Shown here in pieces: positions 52,644 to 60,638 of a stretch of 64,000 nucleotides of DNA; the first letter of the stretch is position 1, and each line of letters opens with the position of its first letter. Source of the DNA: Clostridia bacterium (lineage in GTDB: Bacteria > Bacillota > Clostridia > Oscillospirales > Acutalibacteraceae). A model generated the notes under the pieces. It saw only the letters and a program-made list of their open reading frames with translations. It was not told where the DNA came from and did not search any database. The stretch is taken from assembly GCA_017613735.1 (NCBI GenBank), contig JAGADF010000008.1:248001-312000 (forward strand). The letters run 5' to 3'. The position numbers and the translations under genes were made by a program.

Positions 52644-54296
52644 TTATTCTTTCCTTTCAACGTTTATTCCGAGTCCCTGCGCCCTTTTCATAAAGCCCTC
52701 AAGCGGGTCTTTTTTCGGCGCGGAAGAATTACTGTTATAAATACCGAGCTTATATTTTTCGCCCGTGATTTTAAAAATTGCACTTCTTATAATCTTTGTA
52801 TGATTTTCCTGCTGAAGAAACGAAGCCAATACGGGATTGTCGGATTTAATAAACACAACATTGTCTTTTATTATCGCCGATGTGCCCGTAAGAAATCCTA
52901 TTAACGGAACATCCTCGCTGCAGGCGAGTTTAACCGCCTCGGGCCATTTGTCAAAGGGCTTTTCGTCCCCGGACTTAACCTCTTTTTTAGGTTCCTCTCT
53001 TTTAACGGGCTCGGCGATTTCTTCCGTCTTTTCCTCTGAAACGGGCGGCTCCTCCGGAAGAGGTATTTCCTCCTCCGCCGCAGGTTCCCGCTTAACGGGT
53101 TCGGCGGTTTTTTCATCCTTTACGACGGAAGCCTTTACGCCGTTGGATTTTAACATTCTTACCTCGCCCTCAAGCTCGGCGATTCTTGAAAGAAGAGCGT
53201 CGTTTGACTTATCAAGCTCGGGCGAACAAAGCGACATAAACGCCGTTTCCATTTCAATCCGGCGGTTGACGGATTTCTTTATTACCGCCAGCGCCTCGTT
53301 AAGGCGGTTTATCGTATGAAGCACGGTTTCGAGCTTAATCCGCTCGCCCTGCTTAACTATTTTTTCAAGCTCCTCGTCGGAGCAGATAATCAGTTCCCTG
53401 TAGTTTTTGACGGTCTTTGCGACCATAATGTTTCTGAAATGATTTGTAAGCTCGGTTATAAGGCGTTCCATATCGCAGGAATTCTTATGAAGAGTGTCGA
53501 TTATCTCAAGCCCCTTTACGACGTCCTTTTCGGCGATACAGTCCGCAAGGGCGAAGAGGTAATCCCTGCCCGCAATACCCGCGGCGTCTTCAACCGTCTT
53601 TTCGTCAATCGTTCCGCCGAAGGACGCGCAACGGTCAAGTAATGACAGCGCGTCGCGCATCGCACCGTCGGCAAGACGGGCTATAAGCATAGCCGCGCCG
53701 TCAGTCAGCTCAAGCTTTTCGTTTTCGCAGACATATTTAAGACGGGAACAGATGTCTTCAGGCGTGATATGCTTGAATTCAAACCTCTGACATCTTGAAA
53801 GAATTGTCGAGGGTAACTTATGCACCTCGGTCGTGGCGAGAATGAACTTAACGTGCTCCGGCGGCTCTTCAAGCGTTTTAAGAAGCGCGTTGAACGCCGA
53901 AATCGAGAGCATATGCACCTCGTCGATAATATAAACCCTAAATTTCGCCGTCGCGGGAGTGAAATTAGCCTCATCCCTTAAGTCCCTGATATTGTCAACG
54001 CCGTTGTTTGACGCGGCGTCGATTTCAATGACGTCAAGGCAGCTTCCGTTATCAATCGCGCGGCACATTTCACATTCGTTGCACGGGTCGCCGTTCTGAG
54101 GATTAAGACAGTTGACCGCCTTTGCAAAAATCTTTGCGCAGCTTGTCTTGCCCGTACCTCTTGAGCCGGTAAAAAGGTATGCGTGAGAAAGCCTGTCCTC
54201 CCTGAGTTCGTTCAGAAGAGTCGAGGTGACCTGCGGCTGACCGCAGACATCCGAAAAGGTTTTCGGACGCCACTTTCTGTAAAGCACCTGATACAT
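52644..54296 (-). CDS. dnaX: DNA polymerase III subunits gamma/tau
   Basis: Clamp-loader ATPase of the replicative polymerase, 550 residues. Walker A GSRGTGKTSCAKIFAKAVNC (about 43), zinc module CLNPQNGDPCNECEMC, Walker B region VYIIDEVHMLS, SRC-type motif LSRCQRFEF. A Pro/Glu/Lys-rich linker (about 395-455) leads to a C-terminal domain (WPEAVKLACSEDVPLIGFL). The gene begins after the SRP RNA gene and heads the dnaX-ybaB-recR group. Confidence 0.96.
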   Translation of the reverse strand: MYQVLYRKWRPKTFSDVCGQPQVTSTLLNELREDRLSHAYLFTGSRGTGKTSCAKIFAKAVNCLNPQNGDPCNECEMCRAIDNGSCLDVIEIDAASNNGVDNIRDLRDEANFTPATAKFRVYIIDEVHMLSISAFNALLKTLEEPPEHVKFILATTEVHKLPSTILSRCQRFEFKHITPEDICSRLKYVCENEKLELTDGAAMLIARLADGAMRDALSLLDRCASFGGTIDEKTVEDAAGIAGRDYLFALADCIAEKDVVKGLEIIDTLHKNSCDMERLITELTNHFRNIMVAKTVKNYRELIICSDEELEKIVKQGERIKLETVLHTINRLNEALAVIKKSVNRRIEMETAFMSLCSPELDKSNDALLSRIAELEGEVRMLKSNGVKASVVKDEKTAEPVKREPAAEEEIPLPEEPPVSEEKTEEIAEPVKREEPKKEVKSGDEKPFDKWPEAVKLACSEDVPLIGFLTGTSAIIKDNVVFIKSDNPVLASFLQQENHTKIIRSAIFKITGEKYKLGIYNSNSSAPKKDPLEGFMKRAQGLGINVERKE

Positions 54297-54324
54297 TCAC
54301 ATACCTCCCGTTTTATAAACAAAA

Positions 54325-54445
54325 ACAGCCGCATACCATGCAGACTTGTCTGCGGCGCACAGAACAATCCGCTTAATGCTGCTCGGTTCCCCGCCTGACA
54401 TGATTCACAGCGTTCTGTCGCACAGGGCCCACACGGCACACGACC
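54325..54445 (-). ncRNA. ffs: signal recognition particle RNA (small type)
   Basis: RNA scaffold of the signal recognition particle. The conserved tip on the minus strand (54378-54399) reads GTCAGG-CGGGGAACC-GAGCAGC, the binding site of Ffh. It is flanked by complementary arms (ACAGAAC/GTTCTGT). A terminal hairpin GCCGCA...TGCGGC followed by TGTTTTTG marks the 3' end near 54325. The promoter upstream is near consensus. Location just before dnaX is common in Firmicutes. The exact ends are estimates. Confidence 0.9.
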
Positions 54446-54452
54446 AAAAATT

Positions 54453-54481
54453 ATTATACAATATTATTACGTTTTTTTCAA
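54453..54481 (-). promoter_or_regulatory. promoter of SRP RNA
   Basis: On the minus strand: TTGAAA at 54476-54481, 17-bp spacer, perfect TATAAT at 54453-54458. Confidence 0.8.
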
Positions 54482-54498
54482 TAGTTCTTTTTGCTTTT

Positions 54499-54822
54499 TC
54501 ACGCCAAAATATAAAGCAGCGCAAGAAGCAGTAATTCGTCCGCGCCCTCGTTTTTCAGGAGAAGAAGAATCGAAAGAAGCATAGCCCTGTCGGTATCGGG
54601 AAACGAGAGCATTTCGCCCTTGTTTTCGTCTCTTTCCTTTTTCGGAATATTAAGCGGAAGGGACGTGTGCTTAGGCTCAGTCGGAACGTAATTCACGGGC
54701 GGAGTCTGCCTGAACTGTTTCTCGTTTTTTACCGCCTGCCTCCCCTGATTTGTTATATTCTGCGCGCGTTTCATAGCCTGACGCTGCATTTCAAGCATTT
54801 CGGAATACGAATCTGTTGACAT
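54499..54822 (-). CDS. small unknown protein, third gene of a three-gene cassette
   Basis: A 107-residue protein I do not recognise. The first half is polar with a helical stretch (YSEMLEMQRQAMKRAQNITNQ), the middle is Pro-rich, and the end RAMLLSILLLLKNEGADELLLLALLYILA is very leucine-rich with acidic residues inside. That pattern fits an amphipathic or oligomerising helix pair better than a simple membrane anchor. The start follows GAGGTGAAAAA, a strong site. Gap to the previous gene is 9 bases. The gene ends just before the SRP RNA promoter. Confidence 0.7.
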   Translation of the reverse strand: MSTDSYSEMLEMQRQAMKRAQNITNQGRQAVKNEKQFRQTPPVNYVPTEPKHTSLPLNIPKKERDENKGEMLSFPDTDRAMLLSILLLLKNEGADELLLLALLYILA

Positions 54823-54831
54823 TTTTTCACC

Positions 54832-55131
54832 TCACACGGGTAAATCGTTGATATTCAGTTCCTTTAAAAGCGGAAGTATTTTCATCAGTTTCAGAAGTCT
54901 TACCGCCTCGTCGGCGCGCTGCTGCTTTTCGGCGCTTAAAAAGGGCTTTAAGGCTTTTATAAGCTCGGTTTTTTCGTCGCGGGAATTGATATTCTGCATT
55001 ATTCTTGTAAATCCCGACGGCAGCTGCGCGGCGGGAGCTCCCTGCGACGGCATAAGCGAGGACGCGACGTCCTTTATCTGCTCCATTTCCTCGGGAGAAA
55101 TTGAGCTTAAGAGTGAAGAGATATCGTCCAT
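54832..55131 (-). CDS. small unknown helical protein, second gene of the cassette
   Basis: A 99-residue protein without signal peptide or recognised domain. It is almost entirely helical in appearance: DDISSLLSSISPEEMEQIKDVASSLM, then SRDEKTELIKALKPFLSAEKQQRADEAVRLLKLMKILPLLKEL. The EKTELIKALKPFLS...RADEAVRLLKL block is reminiscent of conserved uncharacterised Clostridia proteins. It starts 1 base after the stop of the first cassette gene, so the two are coupled. Confidence 0.7.
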   Translation of the reverse strand: MDDISSLLSSISPEEMEQIKDVASSLMPSQGAPAAQLPSGFTRIMQNINSRDEKTELIKALKPFLSAEKQQRADEAVRLLKLMKILPLLKELNINDLPV

Positions 55132-55132
55132 T

Positions 55133-55351
55133 TTACTCGCCCTTTCCCGTCATTTTACGGATGATTTTCTGCGCCTGCTCGGATGAAAGAAAATTTTTGA
55201 CAGCCTCGTCGTTTGAAATAATGCTCTTAAGTTTTTCACGCTGTTCTTTATTGAGCTTCGCTAAAAGAAGCTCTTCGGCGGACTGGCCCGACGAGTTGTT
55301 TTTAATTTCGTCAAGTATCTCGTCAAGCTTTTTATTTTTGTTGTCGGACAT
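55133..55351 (-). CDS. small unknown protein, first gene of the cassette
   Basis: A 72-residue charged protein: KKLDEILDEIKNNSSGQSAEELLLAKLNKEQREKLKSIISNDE, ending in SSEQAQKIIRKMTGKGE. It looks soluble and helical, with no recognised motif. ATG 55351 follows GGAGGAAAATCA. A TATAAT (minus strand, about 55374-55379) lies just upstream in the 58-bp divergent gap, but no good -35 is visible. Confidence 0.7.
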   Translation of the reverse strand: MSDNKNKKLDEILDEIKNNSSGQSAEELLLAKLNKEQREKLKSIISNDEAVKNFLSSEQAQKIIRKMTGKGE

Positions 55352-55409
55352 TGATTTTCCTCCTAAAAAAGTATATATTATAGTTATGTTTTTTTTAAGG
55401 AGATTATGA

Positions 55410-55874
55410 ATGAGACTGCTGGTTGTATCGGATTCACACAGACATTATCAGACGCTGAGGAAAATCCTTCTTCTTCACAGAGAAGCCGACAGGATTATAT
55501 TTTTAGGCGACGGTATTGACGACTTTGACAAGCTTGATTTGCCCTTCCCGATTTCGCCGATACTAATTTGCGGGAACAACGACTGGGGCTCAATCGCATC
55601 GAAAAACGAGCTGCTTAATCTTGACGGAATCAAGGTTTACTGCACTCACGGGCATCTTGAGCACGTCAAATACGGCGAGGACGCGCTGTATATGACCGCC
55701 CTTAAAAATGACGCGAAGCTCGTGCTTTTCGGGCATACTCACAATCAGTATTATGAATACTCGGACGGTATTCACCTTTTTAATCCCGGCGCGGTGATGG
55801 ACGGAAATTACGGCTTGGTCGATATAGTCAACGGGCAGATAATGTGTATTAAAGCTAATATATTTGACAGATAA
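55410..55874 (+). CDS. YfcE/MJ0936-type metallophosphodiesterase
   Basis: Calcineurin-like phosphoesterase of 154 residues. All metal-binding motifs are present: VVSDSH (D-x-H), FLGDGIDD (GD), CGNNDW (GNxD), CTHGH and FGHTHNQ. Close to small bacterial phosphodiesterases active on model substrates; the natural substrate is unknown. The start follows AAGGAG. It is single and divergent from the small-gene cassette. Confidence 0.88.
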   Translation: MRLLVVSDSHRHYQTLRKILLLHREADRIIFLGDGIDDFDKLDLPFPISPILICGNNDWGSIASKNELLNLDGIKVYCTHGHLEHVKYGEDALYMTALKNDAKLVLFGHTHNQYYEYSDGIHLFNPGAVMDGNYGLVDIVNGQIMCIKANIFDR

Positions 55875-55878
55875 AAAC

Positions 55879-55916
55879 AACGGCTCCCTCAAACGAGGGA
55901 GCCGTTGCTGTTTTTA
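55879..55916. terminator. terminator, copy 2 of the recurring hairpin
   Basis: 12-bp stem AACGGCTCCCTC / GAGGGAGCCGTT with loop AAAC and a GCTGTTTTTATT tail. Same stem as at 24052. Confidence 0.88.
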
Positions 55917-55921
55917 TTTAA

Positions 55922-56023
55922 TTAAAATCTGAAAACAAATACGTTCATAAGTATTGCGAATACCGAAAGGAGCATCAGTATTGCAAGAAAAATTGCGACT
56001 GCTTTTACAAACTTCTTATTCAT
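55922..56023 (-). CDS. 33-residue single-helix membrane peptide
   Basis: A small gene whose start is preceded by AGGGGTGTAA. The ATG lies 1 base after the phosphoglucomutase stop. Product: two to three basic residues (MNKKFVKA), then one long hydrophobic helix (VAIFLAILMLLSVFAILMNVF), ending FRF. The charge layout predicts N-in insertion. Tiny proteins of this shape exist across Firmicutes, for example the Prli42 type in Bacilli, but I cannot assign it to one. The overlap of its ribosome-binding site with the preceding gene's end suggests co-expression. Confidence 0.6.
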   Translation of the reverse strand: MNKKFVKAVAIFLAILMLLSVFAILMNVFVFRF

Positions 56024-56024
56024 T

Positions 56025-57743
56025 TTACACCCCTAAAATCTTTTTCATGCTTTCGCCGATTTCGTTCGCCTTATTTTCTGCGGCCTGTTTTGTATTGGCA
56101 ACCGCGGTTATATAAATCTTAATCTTCGGCTCTGTACCAGAGGGACGGACTATCGCGCCGCTGCCGTCGGGAAGTGAATACGAAAGCACATTCGATTTAG
56201 GAAGATTGATAACCGATTTTTCGCCCGTTTCGACATTCGTTTTTTCGCTTGTCTTATAATCGGCGACCGTTACGACCTTCTGGCCCGCAATTTCCTTCGG
56301 AGCGTTTTCACGAAGCGAGCTCATCATATCAGCCATCTTCTGCATACCGCTTGCGCCTTCAAAATTAAAGTTGAGAAGAGTGTTGAAATACATACCGTAT
56401 TTCTCGTAAAGTCCGTTCATAACGTCAACGAGCGTCTTGCCCTTTGACTTATAGTAAGCCGCCATTTCGCAAAGAAGCATTGAGGCGACAACCGCGTCCT
56501 TATCTCTTGCGTGAGTGCCCGAAAGGTAGCCGTAGCTTTCTTCCATGCCGACTATAAAGCGTTCTGCCTGATTTTCTTTTTCAAGATTGGTTATAAGTTC
56601 GCCTATATACTTAAAGCCCGTAAGCAAATCAACGCATTCCGCGCCGTAGCTTTCGGCAACCTTTTCGACAAGCTTTGTCGTAACTATCGTCTTTACTACT
56701 ATCGGATTTTCGGGCATTTTCCCCTGCTCTTTAAGAGAAGAGAGAAGATACTCGGTGAACATTACGCCGACCTCGTTGCCCGACATAAGAACGTAGTCAT
56801 TACCGTCGTAAACGGCGATACCCATTCTGTCACAGTCGGGGTCGGTTGCAAGCAACAAATCCGCCTTGTCCTGCTTTGTCATTTCGATACCGCATTCGAA
56901 AACCTGTTTGATTTCGGGATTCGGGAACGGGCAGGTCGGGAAATTGCCGTCGGGGTTTTCCTGCTCTTTGACAACCCTTACGTCCTTAACGCCGATTCTT
57001 CTTAAAATTTCACGGACGGGTTTGTTTCCCGTACCGTTAAGAGGCGTGTAGATAACCTTTAAATCCGCCTTTTCGCAGATACCGGGATTAACCTGCTTTT
57101 TCGCAACTTCTGTAAAGAATTCCTCATAAACGTCCTGCGAAATGTATTCGATAATTCCGCTTGAAAGTCCCTTTTCGAAGTCCATTCTTTTAACGCCGTC
57201 AAACATATCGACCTGCTGAATATAGTTATAGGTCTTTTCGGCGGCTTCGTCGGTCATCTGATAACCGTTAGGGTCATAGCACTTATAGCCGTTATATTTA
57301 GCGGGGTTATGGCTGGCGGTGATAATTATACCCGAAGAGCATTTAAGACGCCTTACCGCAAAGGAAAGCATAGGCGTCGGAACAAGCTCGGGGTAAATAT
57401 ATACCTTAATTCCGTTAGCGGCAAGAACTCCCGCGGCTTCGCGCGCAAACAGGTCGGACTTGATTCTCGAATCGTATGCGATAGCAACGCTCGGGTTTTC
57501 AAACGCTTCGTTAAGATAATTCGAAAGTCCCTGGGTAGCCTGATTAACGGTGTAAATATTCATTCTGTTCGTGCCCGCGCCGAGGACGCCGCGAAGTCCC
57601 GCGGTGCCGAATTCAAGAGAGCGGTAAAATCTGTCAAGAATTTCGTCATCCTTGCCCTTGATTTCTTCAAGCTCTTTTTTCAAATCGGCGTCAAGAACAG
57701 CCTTTTCGCTCCAGAGTGAATAAAGGGATTTTATATCGTTCAT
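56025..57743 (-). CDS. phosphoglucomutase/phosphomannomutase
   Basis: Alpha-D-phosphohexomutase of 572 residues that interconverts glucose-1- and -6-phosphate (or the mannose forms). The phosphoserine loop is IITASHNPAKYNGYK (about residue 145), metal-binding DPDCDRMG lies at about 300, sugar-binding GMEESYGYL at about 405 and the phosphate-binding RPSGTEPKIK near the C-terminus. The length fits the PgcA-type of Firmicutes. It supplies precursors for UDP-glucose, which the glucan synthase in this window would use. Confidence 0.93.
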   Translation of the reverse strand: MNDIKSLYSLWSEKAVLDADLKKELEEIKGKDDEILDRFYRSLEFGTAGLRGVLGAGTNRMNIYTVNQATQGLSNYLNEAFENPSVAIAYDSRIKSDLFAREAAGVLAANGIKVYIYPELVPTPMLSFAVRRLKCSSGIIITASHNPAKYNGYKCYDPNGYQMTDEAAEKTYNYIQQVDMFDGVKRMDFEKGLSSGIIEYISQDVYEEFFTEVAKKQVNPGICEKADLKVIYTPLNGTGNKPVREILRRIGVKDVRVVKEQENPDGNFPTCPFPNPEIKQVFECGIEMTKQDKADLLLATDPDCDRMGIAVYDGNDYVLMSGNEVGVMFTEYLLSSLKEQGKMPENPIVVKTIVTTKLVEKVAESYGAECVDLLTGFKYIGELITNLEKENQAERFIVGMEESYGYLSGTHARDKDAVVASMLLCEMAAYYKSKGKTLVDVMNGLYEKYGMYFNTLLNFNFEGASGMQKMADMMSSLRENAPKEIAGQKVVTVADYKTSEKTNVETGEKSVINLPKSNVLSYSLPDGSGAIVRPSGTEPKIKIYITAVANTKQAAENKANEIGESMKKILGV

Positions 57744-57776
57744 TGTTTTTCCTCCCTGAAAAATTTACTACATTTT

Positions 57777-57804
57777 ATTATAACAAATTTTTTGAAAAAG
57801 TAAA
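57777..57804 (-). promoter_or_regulatory. promoter of the phosphoglucomutase gene
   Basis: On the minus strand: TTTACT at 57799-57804, 16-bp spacer, perfect TATAAT at 57777-57782. Confidence 0.55.
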
Positions 57805-57818
57805 TGGATTTTACAATA

Positions 57819-57847
57819 TTGAAATTATGAAAACAATAATGTATAAT
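57819..57847 (+). promoter_or_regulatory. promoter of comM
   Basis: TTGAAA at 57819-57824, 17-bp spacer, perfect TATAAT at 57842-57847, 22 bases before the ATG. Confidence 0.75.
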
Positions 57848-57868
57848 TCTTTTATCAGGGGTGAGAAA

Positions 57869-59398
57869 ATGTTTTCCAAGGTTTTAAGCATAGGTCTTTT
57901 CGGAATGGAGTCGTATGTTGTCGAAGTCGAAGCCGACATCGGCGGCGGTTTGCCGCGTTTCGATATGGTCGGTCTTCCCGACACGGCGGTTTCCGAAAGC
58001 AAGGAAAGAGTACGCTCGGCGATGAAAAATTCGGGCTATGATTTTCCGCCTTCAAAAATCGTTATAAACCTCTCGCCCGCCGACGTAAAAAAGGGCGGCT
58101 CGGTTTTCGATTTGCCCGTGCTTATCGCCCTTCTTGAAGCGACGAGACAGCTGACAGCCGACATTGAAAACAAGGCTTTTATCGGCGAACTGTCTTTAAA
58201 CGGCGACGTAAGGCACGTCAACGGCGTTCTGCCGATGGTTATAAAGGCGAGGCAGGCGGGCATTAAAGAAATATTCATTCCCGCTTCGAATTCGGCTGAG
58301 GGAGCGGTTGTAAAAGATATTACCGTATATCCCGTTAAAACGGTTAATCAGCTGCTCGCTCATCTTCGCGGGGAAGAAAAAATCGCTCCCGTTTCCTCAG
58401 AGGATTACCGAGAGTATGAACAGAAAACCGACCTTCCGGATTTCGCGGACGTGAAGGGACAGTTTGAGGCAAAAAGGGCTCTCGAAATCGCCGCTGCGGG
58501 CGGACATAACCTTATAATGATAGGCCCTCCCGGCTCGGGCAAAAGCATGCTCGCCAAAAGGCTGCCGTCAATTCTTCCGGATATGACCTTCGAAGAGTCG
58601 CTTGAAACAACAAAGATTTATTCGGTTGCGGGCGCGTTGCCCGAAAAGGTTTCTCTTATCAAAGCAAGACCTTTCCGCTCGCCTCATCACACGGTTTCAC
58701 CCGCGGGCCTTACGGGCGGCGGCGCAGTGCCTAAACCCGGCGAGATTTCGCTTGCCCATAACGGCGTTCTGTTCCTTGACGAACTGCCCGAATTTTCAAG
58801 GCAGTCTATGGAGGCTATGCGCCAGCCCATAGAGGACGGAAAAATCACTATAGCGAGGGTTGCGGCTACTTTTTCGTACCCTTGTTCGATAATGCTTGTA
58901 TGCGCTATGAATCCGTGTCCGTGCGGATTTTACGGCCACCCGACAAGACAGTGCACCTGCCCTAAAGGCGCGGCGGCGAGATATCTTTCAAAGGTAAGCG
59001 GTCCGCTGCTTGACAGACTTGACATTCATATCGAAGTGCCTCCCGTTGAGTTTATGGAGCTTTCAAGCAAACAGAAAGCCGAGCCGAGCAGTGAAATCAA
59101 AAAGCGCGTCAACGCCGCAAGACTTGTTCAGCAGAAACGGTTTGAGGGCACGGACATTACCTGCAACGCAAAAATGGATTCGGCGGCGACAAAGAAATAC
59201 TGCGTTCTGACTCCCGACGCGAGCGAAATGCTTAAAGCCGCCTTCGATAATCTCGGACTTTCGGCGAGGGCGTACGATAAGGTTTTAAGAGTCGCAAGAA
59301 CAATTGCCGACCTTGATAACAGCGAAACAATCGAGGTTCAGCATATCGCCGAGGCGGTAGGTTACAGAAGCCTTGACAGAAAATTCTGGCAAAGATAA
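57869..59398 (+). CDS. comM: ComM/YifB family AAA ATPase
   Basis: Mg-chelatase-like ATPase; ComM is a hexameric helicase that promotes branch migration during natural transformation. The N-terminal fold (GLFGMESYVVEVEADIGGGLPRFDMVGLPD) is followed by Walker A GPPGSGKSMLAKRLPS (about 220), HHTVSPAGLTGGG, Walker B VLFLDELPEF and the zinc-like CAMNPCPCGFYGHPTRQCTC. ATG 57869 follows GGGGTGAG; the reading could extend to 57716 but would cross the promoter. The product is 509 residues, the family length. Confidence 0.95.
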   Translation: MFSKVLSIGLFGMESYVVEVEADIGGGLPRFDMVGLPDTAVSESKERVRSAMKNSGYDFPPSKIVINLSPADVKKGGSVFDLPVLIALLEATRQLTADIENKAFIGELSLNGDVRHVNGVLPMVIKARQAGIKEIFIPASNSAEGAVVKDITVYPVKTVNQLLAHLRGEEKIAPVSSEDYREYEQKTDLPDFADVKGQFEAKRALEIAAAGGHNLIMIGPPGSGKSMLAKRLPSILPDMTFEESLETTKIYSVAGALPEKVSLIKARPFRSPHHTVSPAGLTGGGAVPKPGEISLAHNGVLFLDELPEFSRQSMEAMRQPIEDGKITIARVAATFSYPCSIMLVCAMNPCPCGFYGHPTRQCTCPKGAAARYLSKVSGPLLDRLDIHIEVPPVEFMELSSKQKAEPSSEIKKRVNAARLVQQKRFEGTDITCNAKMDSAATKKYCVLTPDASEMLKAAFDNLGLSARAYDKVLRVARTIADLDNSETIEVQHIAEAVGYRSLDRKFWQR

Positions 59399-59411
59399 AT
59401 GACAAAAAGAA

Positions 59412-59448
59412 CAACGGCTCCCTTTTCAGGGAGCCGTTGATTTTTTTA
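59412..59448. terminator. terminator, copy 3 of the recurring hairpin
   Basis: 12-bp stem CAACGGCTCCCT / AGGGAGCCGTTG with loop TTTC and a T7 tail. It shares the stem core with the hairpins at 24052 and 55879 but has a different loop and one pair fewer at the top. Confidence 0.9.
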
Positions 59449-59449
59449 A

Positions 59450-59755
59450 TTAAAGTGCCGCGAGAATTTCGCTTTCGTCGGTTACGCCGACAAAGGTTTT
59501 TGTCACTTCGCCGTTTTTGAATACCATAAGCGTAGGAATGCTCATAATTCCGTAATTAATCGCTGTATCTCTGCCCTCGTCAACGTCAAGCTTACAGACC
59601 TTAATATCGTCTCTTTTCGCCGCGATTTCTTCCACTACGGGCGCCATAATTTTACAAGGTCCGCACCAGGTTGCAAAGAAATCAACAAGAACAGTTTTTT
59701 CAGCCTTTATTACCTCTTCTTCAAAATTTTCATCTGTTAATACTTTAACTGACAT
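59450..59755 (-). CDS. trxA: thioredoxin
   Basis: Small disulfide reductase, 101 residues. Active site WCGPCK at about residue 30, cis-Pro in SIPTLMVFKNGE. Fourth gene of the peroxide-response operon, 4 bases after the reductase gene, so it probably recycles the peroxidase encoded at the head of the operon. Confidence 0.96.
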   Translation of the reverse strand: MSVKVLTDENFEEEVIKAEKTVLVDFFATWCGPCKIMAPVVEEIAAKRDDIKVCKLDVDEGRDTAINYGIMSIPTLMVFKNGEVTKTFVGVTDESEILAAL

Positions 59756-59759
59756 ATTA

Positions 59760-60638
59760 TCACTCCTTATCAGTAAGATTTTTAATATACTCTACGACTG
59801 CGAGTCCTGCCTTTGCGCCGTCGCAAACCGCCTTGGAAACCTGATATAAATCACCCGTCAGGTCGCCGCAGGCAAATACGCCCTTGAGATTTGTCTGCAT
59901 TTTTTCATCGGTTACAATTCTGTCGCCGTCAGCCTTTACGCCGAGCTTTTTTGCAAAATCCGCTCCGCCGGCAACTCCCTGGGCGATAAATACGCCGTCA
60001 ATCGGCATTTCTTCGCCGTTTTCGAGAACAATGAAACCGACCTTCATTTCGCCCTTGATTTCACTTATTTTTTCGGTTACAACACTGAATTCCGTTTCAG
60101 GTGCGGGAAGACCGTTTGTGAATACGGTTACGGACTTTGCAATGTTTTTAAGCTCGCTCGCCTCGCTCAGAGCATAATCTCCGTTGCCGAGCACGGCGAC
60201 ATTCTTATCCCTGTAAAAAAATCCGTCACAAATCGCGCAGTAGCTTATTCCCCTGCCCTCAAACTCCTTAACGCCCTTGATATTGGGGCGAATTTTTTTG
60301 TTTCCGGTCGCAAAAATTACAGCCGTTGCGACAAAACCGTCTTCCTTCGTTGTAACGGTATAGGTTCCGTCGGCGTTCATTTCAACCCCGAGAACCTCTT
60401 TTTCTTCGACCTCAACGCCGAGATTAATCATCTGAATTATACCGTTACGGTAAAGCTGAGCGCCCTCGATTCCGTTAGGGAAGCCGTAAAAATTGTCGAT
60501 TTTATGCGCTTTTTCAAGCTGTGAAACGCCGTGATAAAGCACAAGCACGTCTTTATTAGCACGCTTTGCATAAAGCGAGGCGGAAACACCCGCCGGACCT
60601 GCGCCGATAATAATTATATCAAAAACTTTTTTATCCAT
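59760..60638 (-). CDS. thioredoxin reductase-like flavoprotein, atypical NADPH motif
   Basis: FAD enzyme of 292 residues resembling thioredoxin reductase. FAD-binding IIGAGPAGVSASLYA lies at about residue 9, the redox pair CAICD at about 138, and VFACGDLTGD at about 260. The pyridine-nucleotide loop is GNGDYALSEASEL, but the HRRxxxR block that binds the 2'-phosphate of NADPH is replaced by SVTVFTNG, so the electron donor may be NADH, ferredoxin or a flavin partner. ATG 60638 has GAGG 9 bases upstream; longer readings lie inside ohrR. Overlaps ohrR by 8 bp. Its partner is the adjacent trxA. Confidence 0.88.
   Translation of the reverse strand: MDKKVFDIIIIGAGPAGVSASLYAKRANKDVLVLYHGVSQLEKAHKIDNFYGFPNGIEGAQLYRNGIIQMINLGVEVEEKEVLGVEMNADGTYTVTTKEDGFVATAVIFATGNKKIRPNIKGVKEFEGRGISYCAICDGFFYRDKNVAVLGNGDYALSEASELKNIAKSVTVFTNGLPAPETEFSVVTEKISEIKGEMKVGFIVLENGEEMPIDGVFIAQGVAGGADFAKKLGVKADGDRIVTDEKMQTNLKGVFACGDLTGDLYQVSKAVCDGAKAGLAVVEYIKNLTDKE

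Noticed and set aside
52983-52988. A6 run in dnaX as a programmed frameshift site
   Set aside because: The run is AAA AAA G in the zero frame, no stimulatory hairpin is evident and the shifted frame stays open for long, so there is no support for a truncated gamma form.
57716-57868. 51-codon extension of ComM
   Set aside because: It runs through the comM and phosphoglucomutase promoters; ATG 57869 has GGGGTGAG and the family N-terminus.
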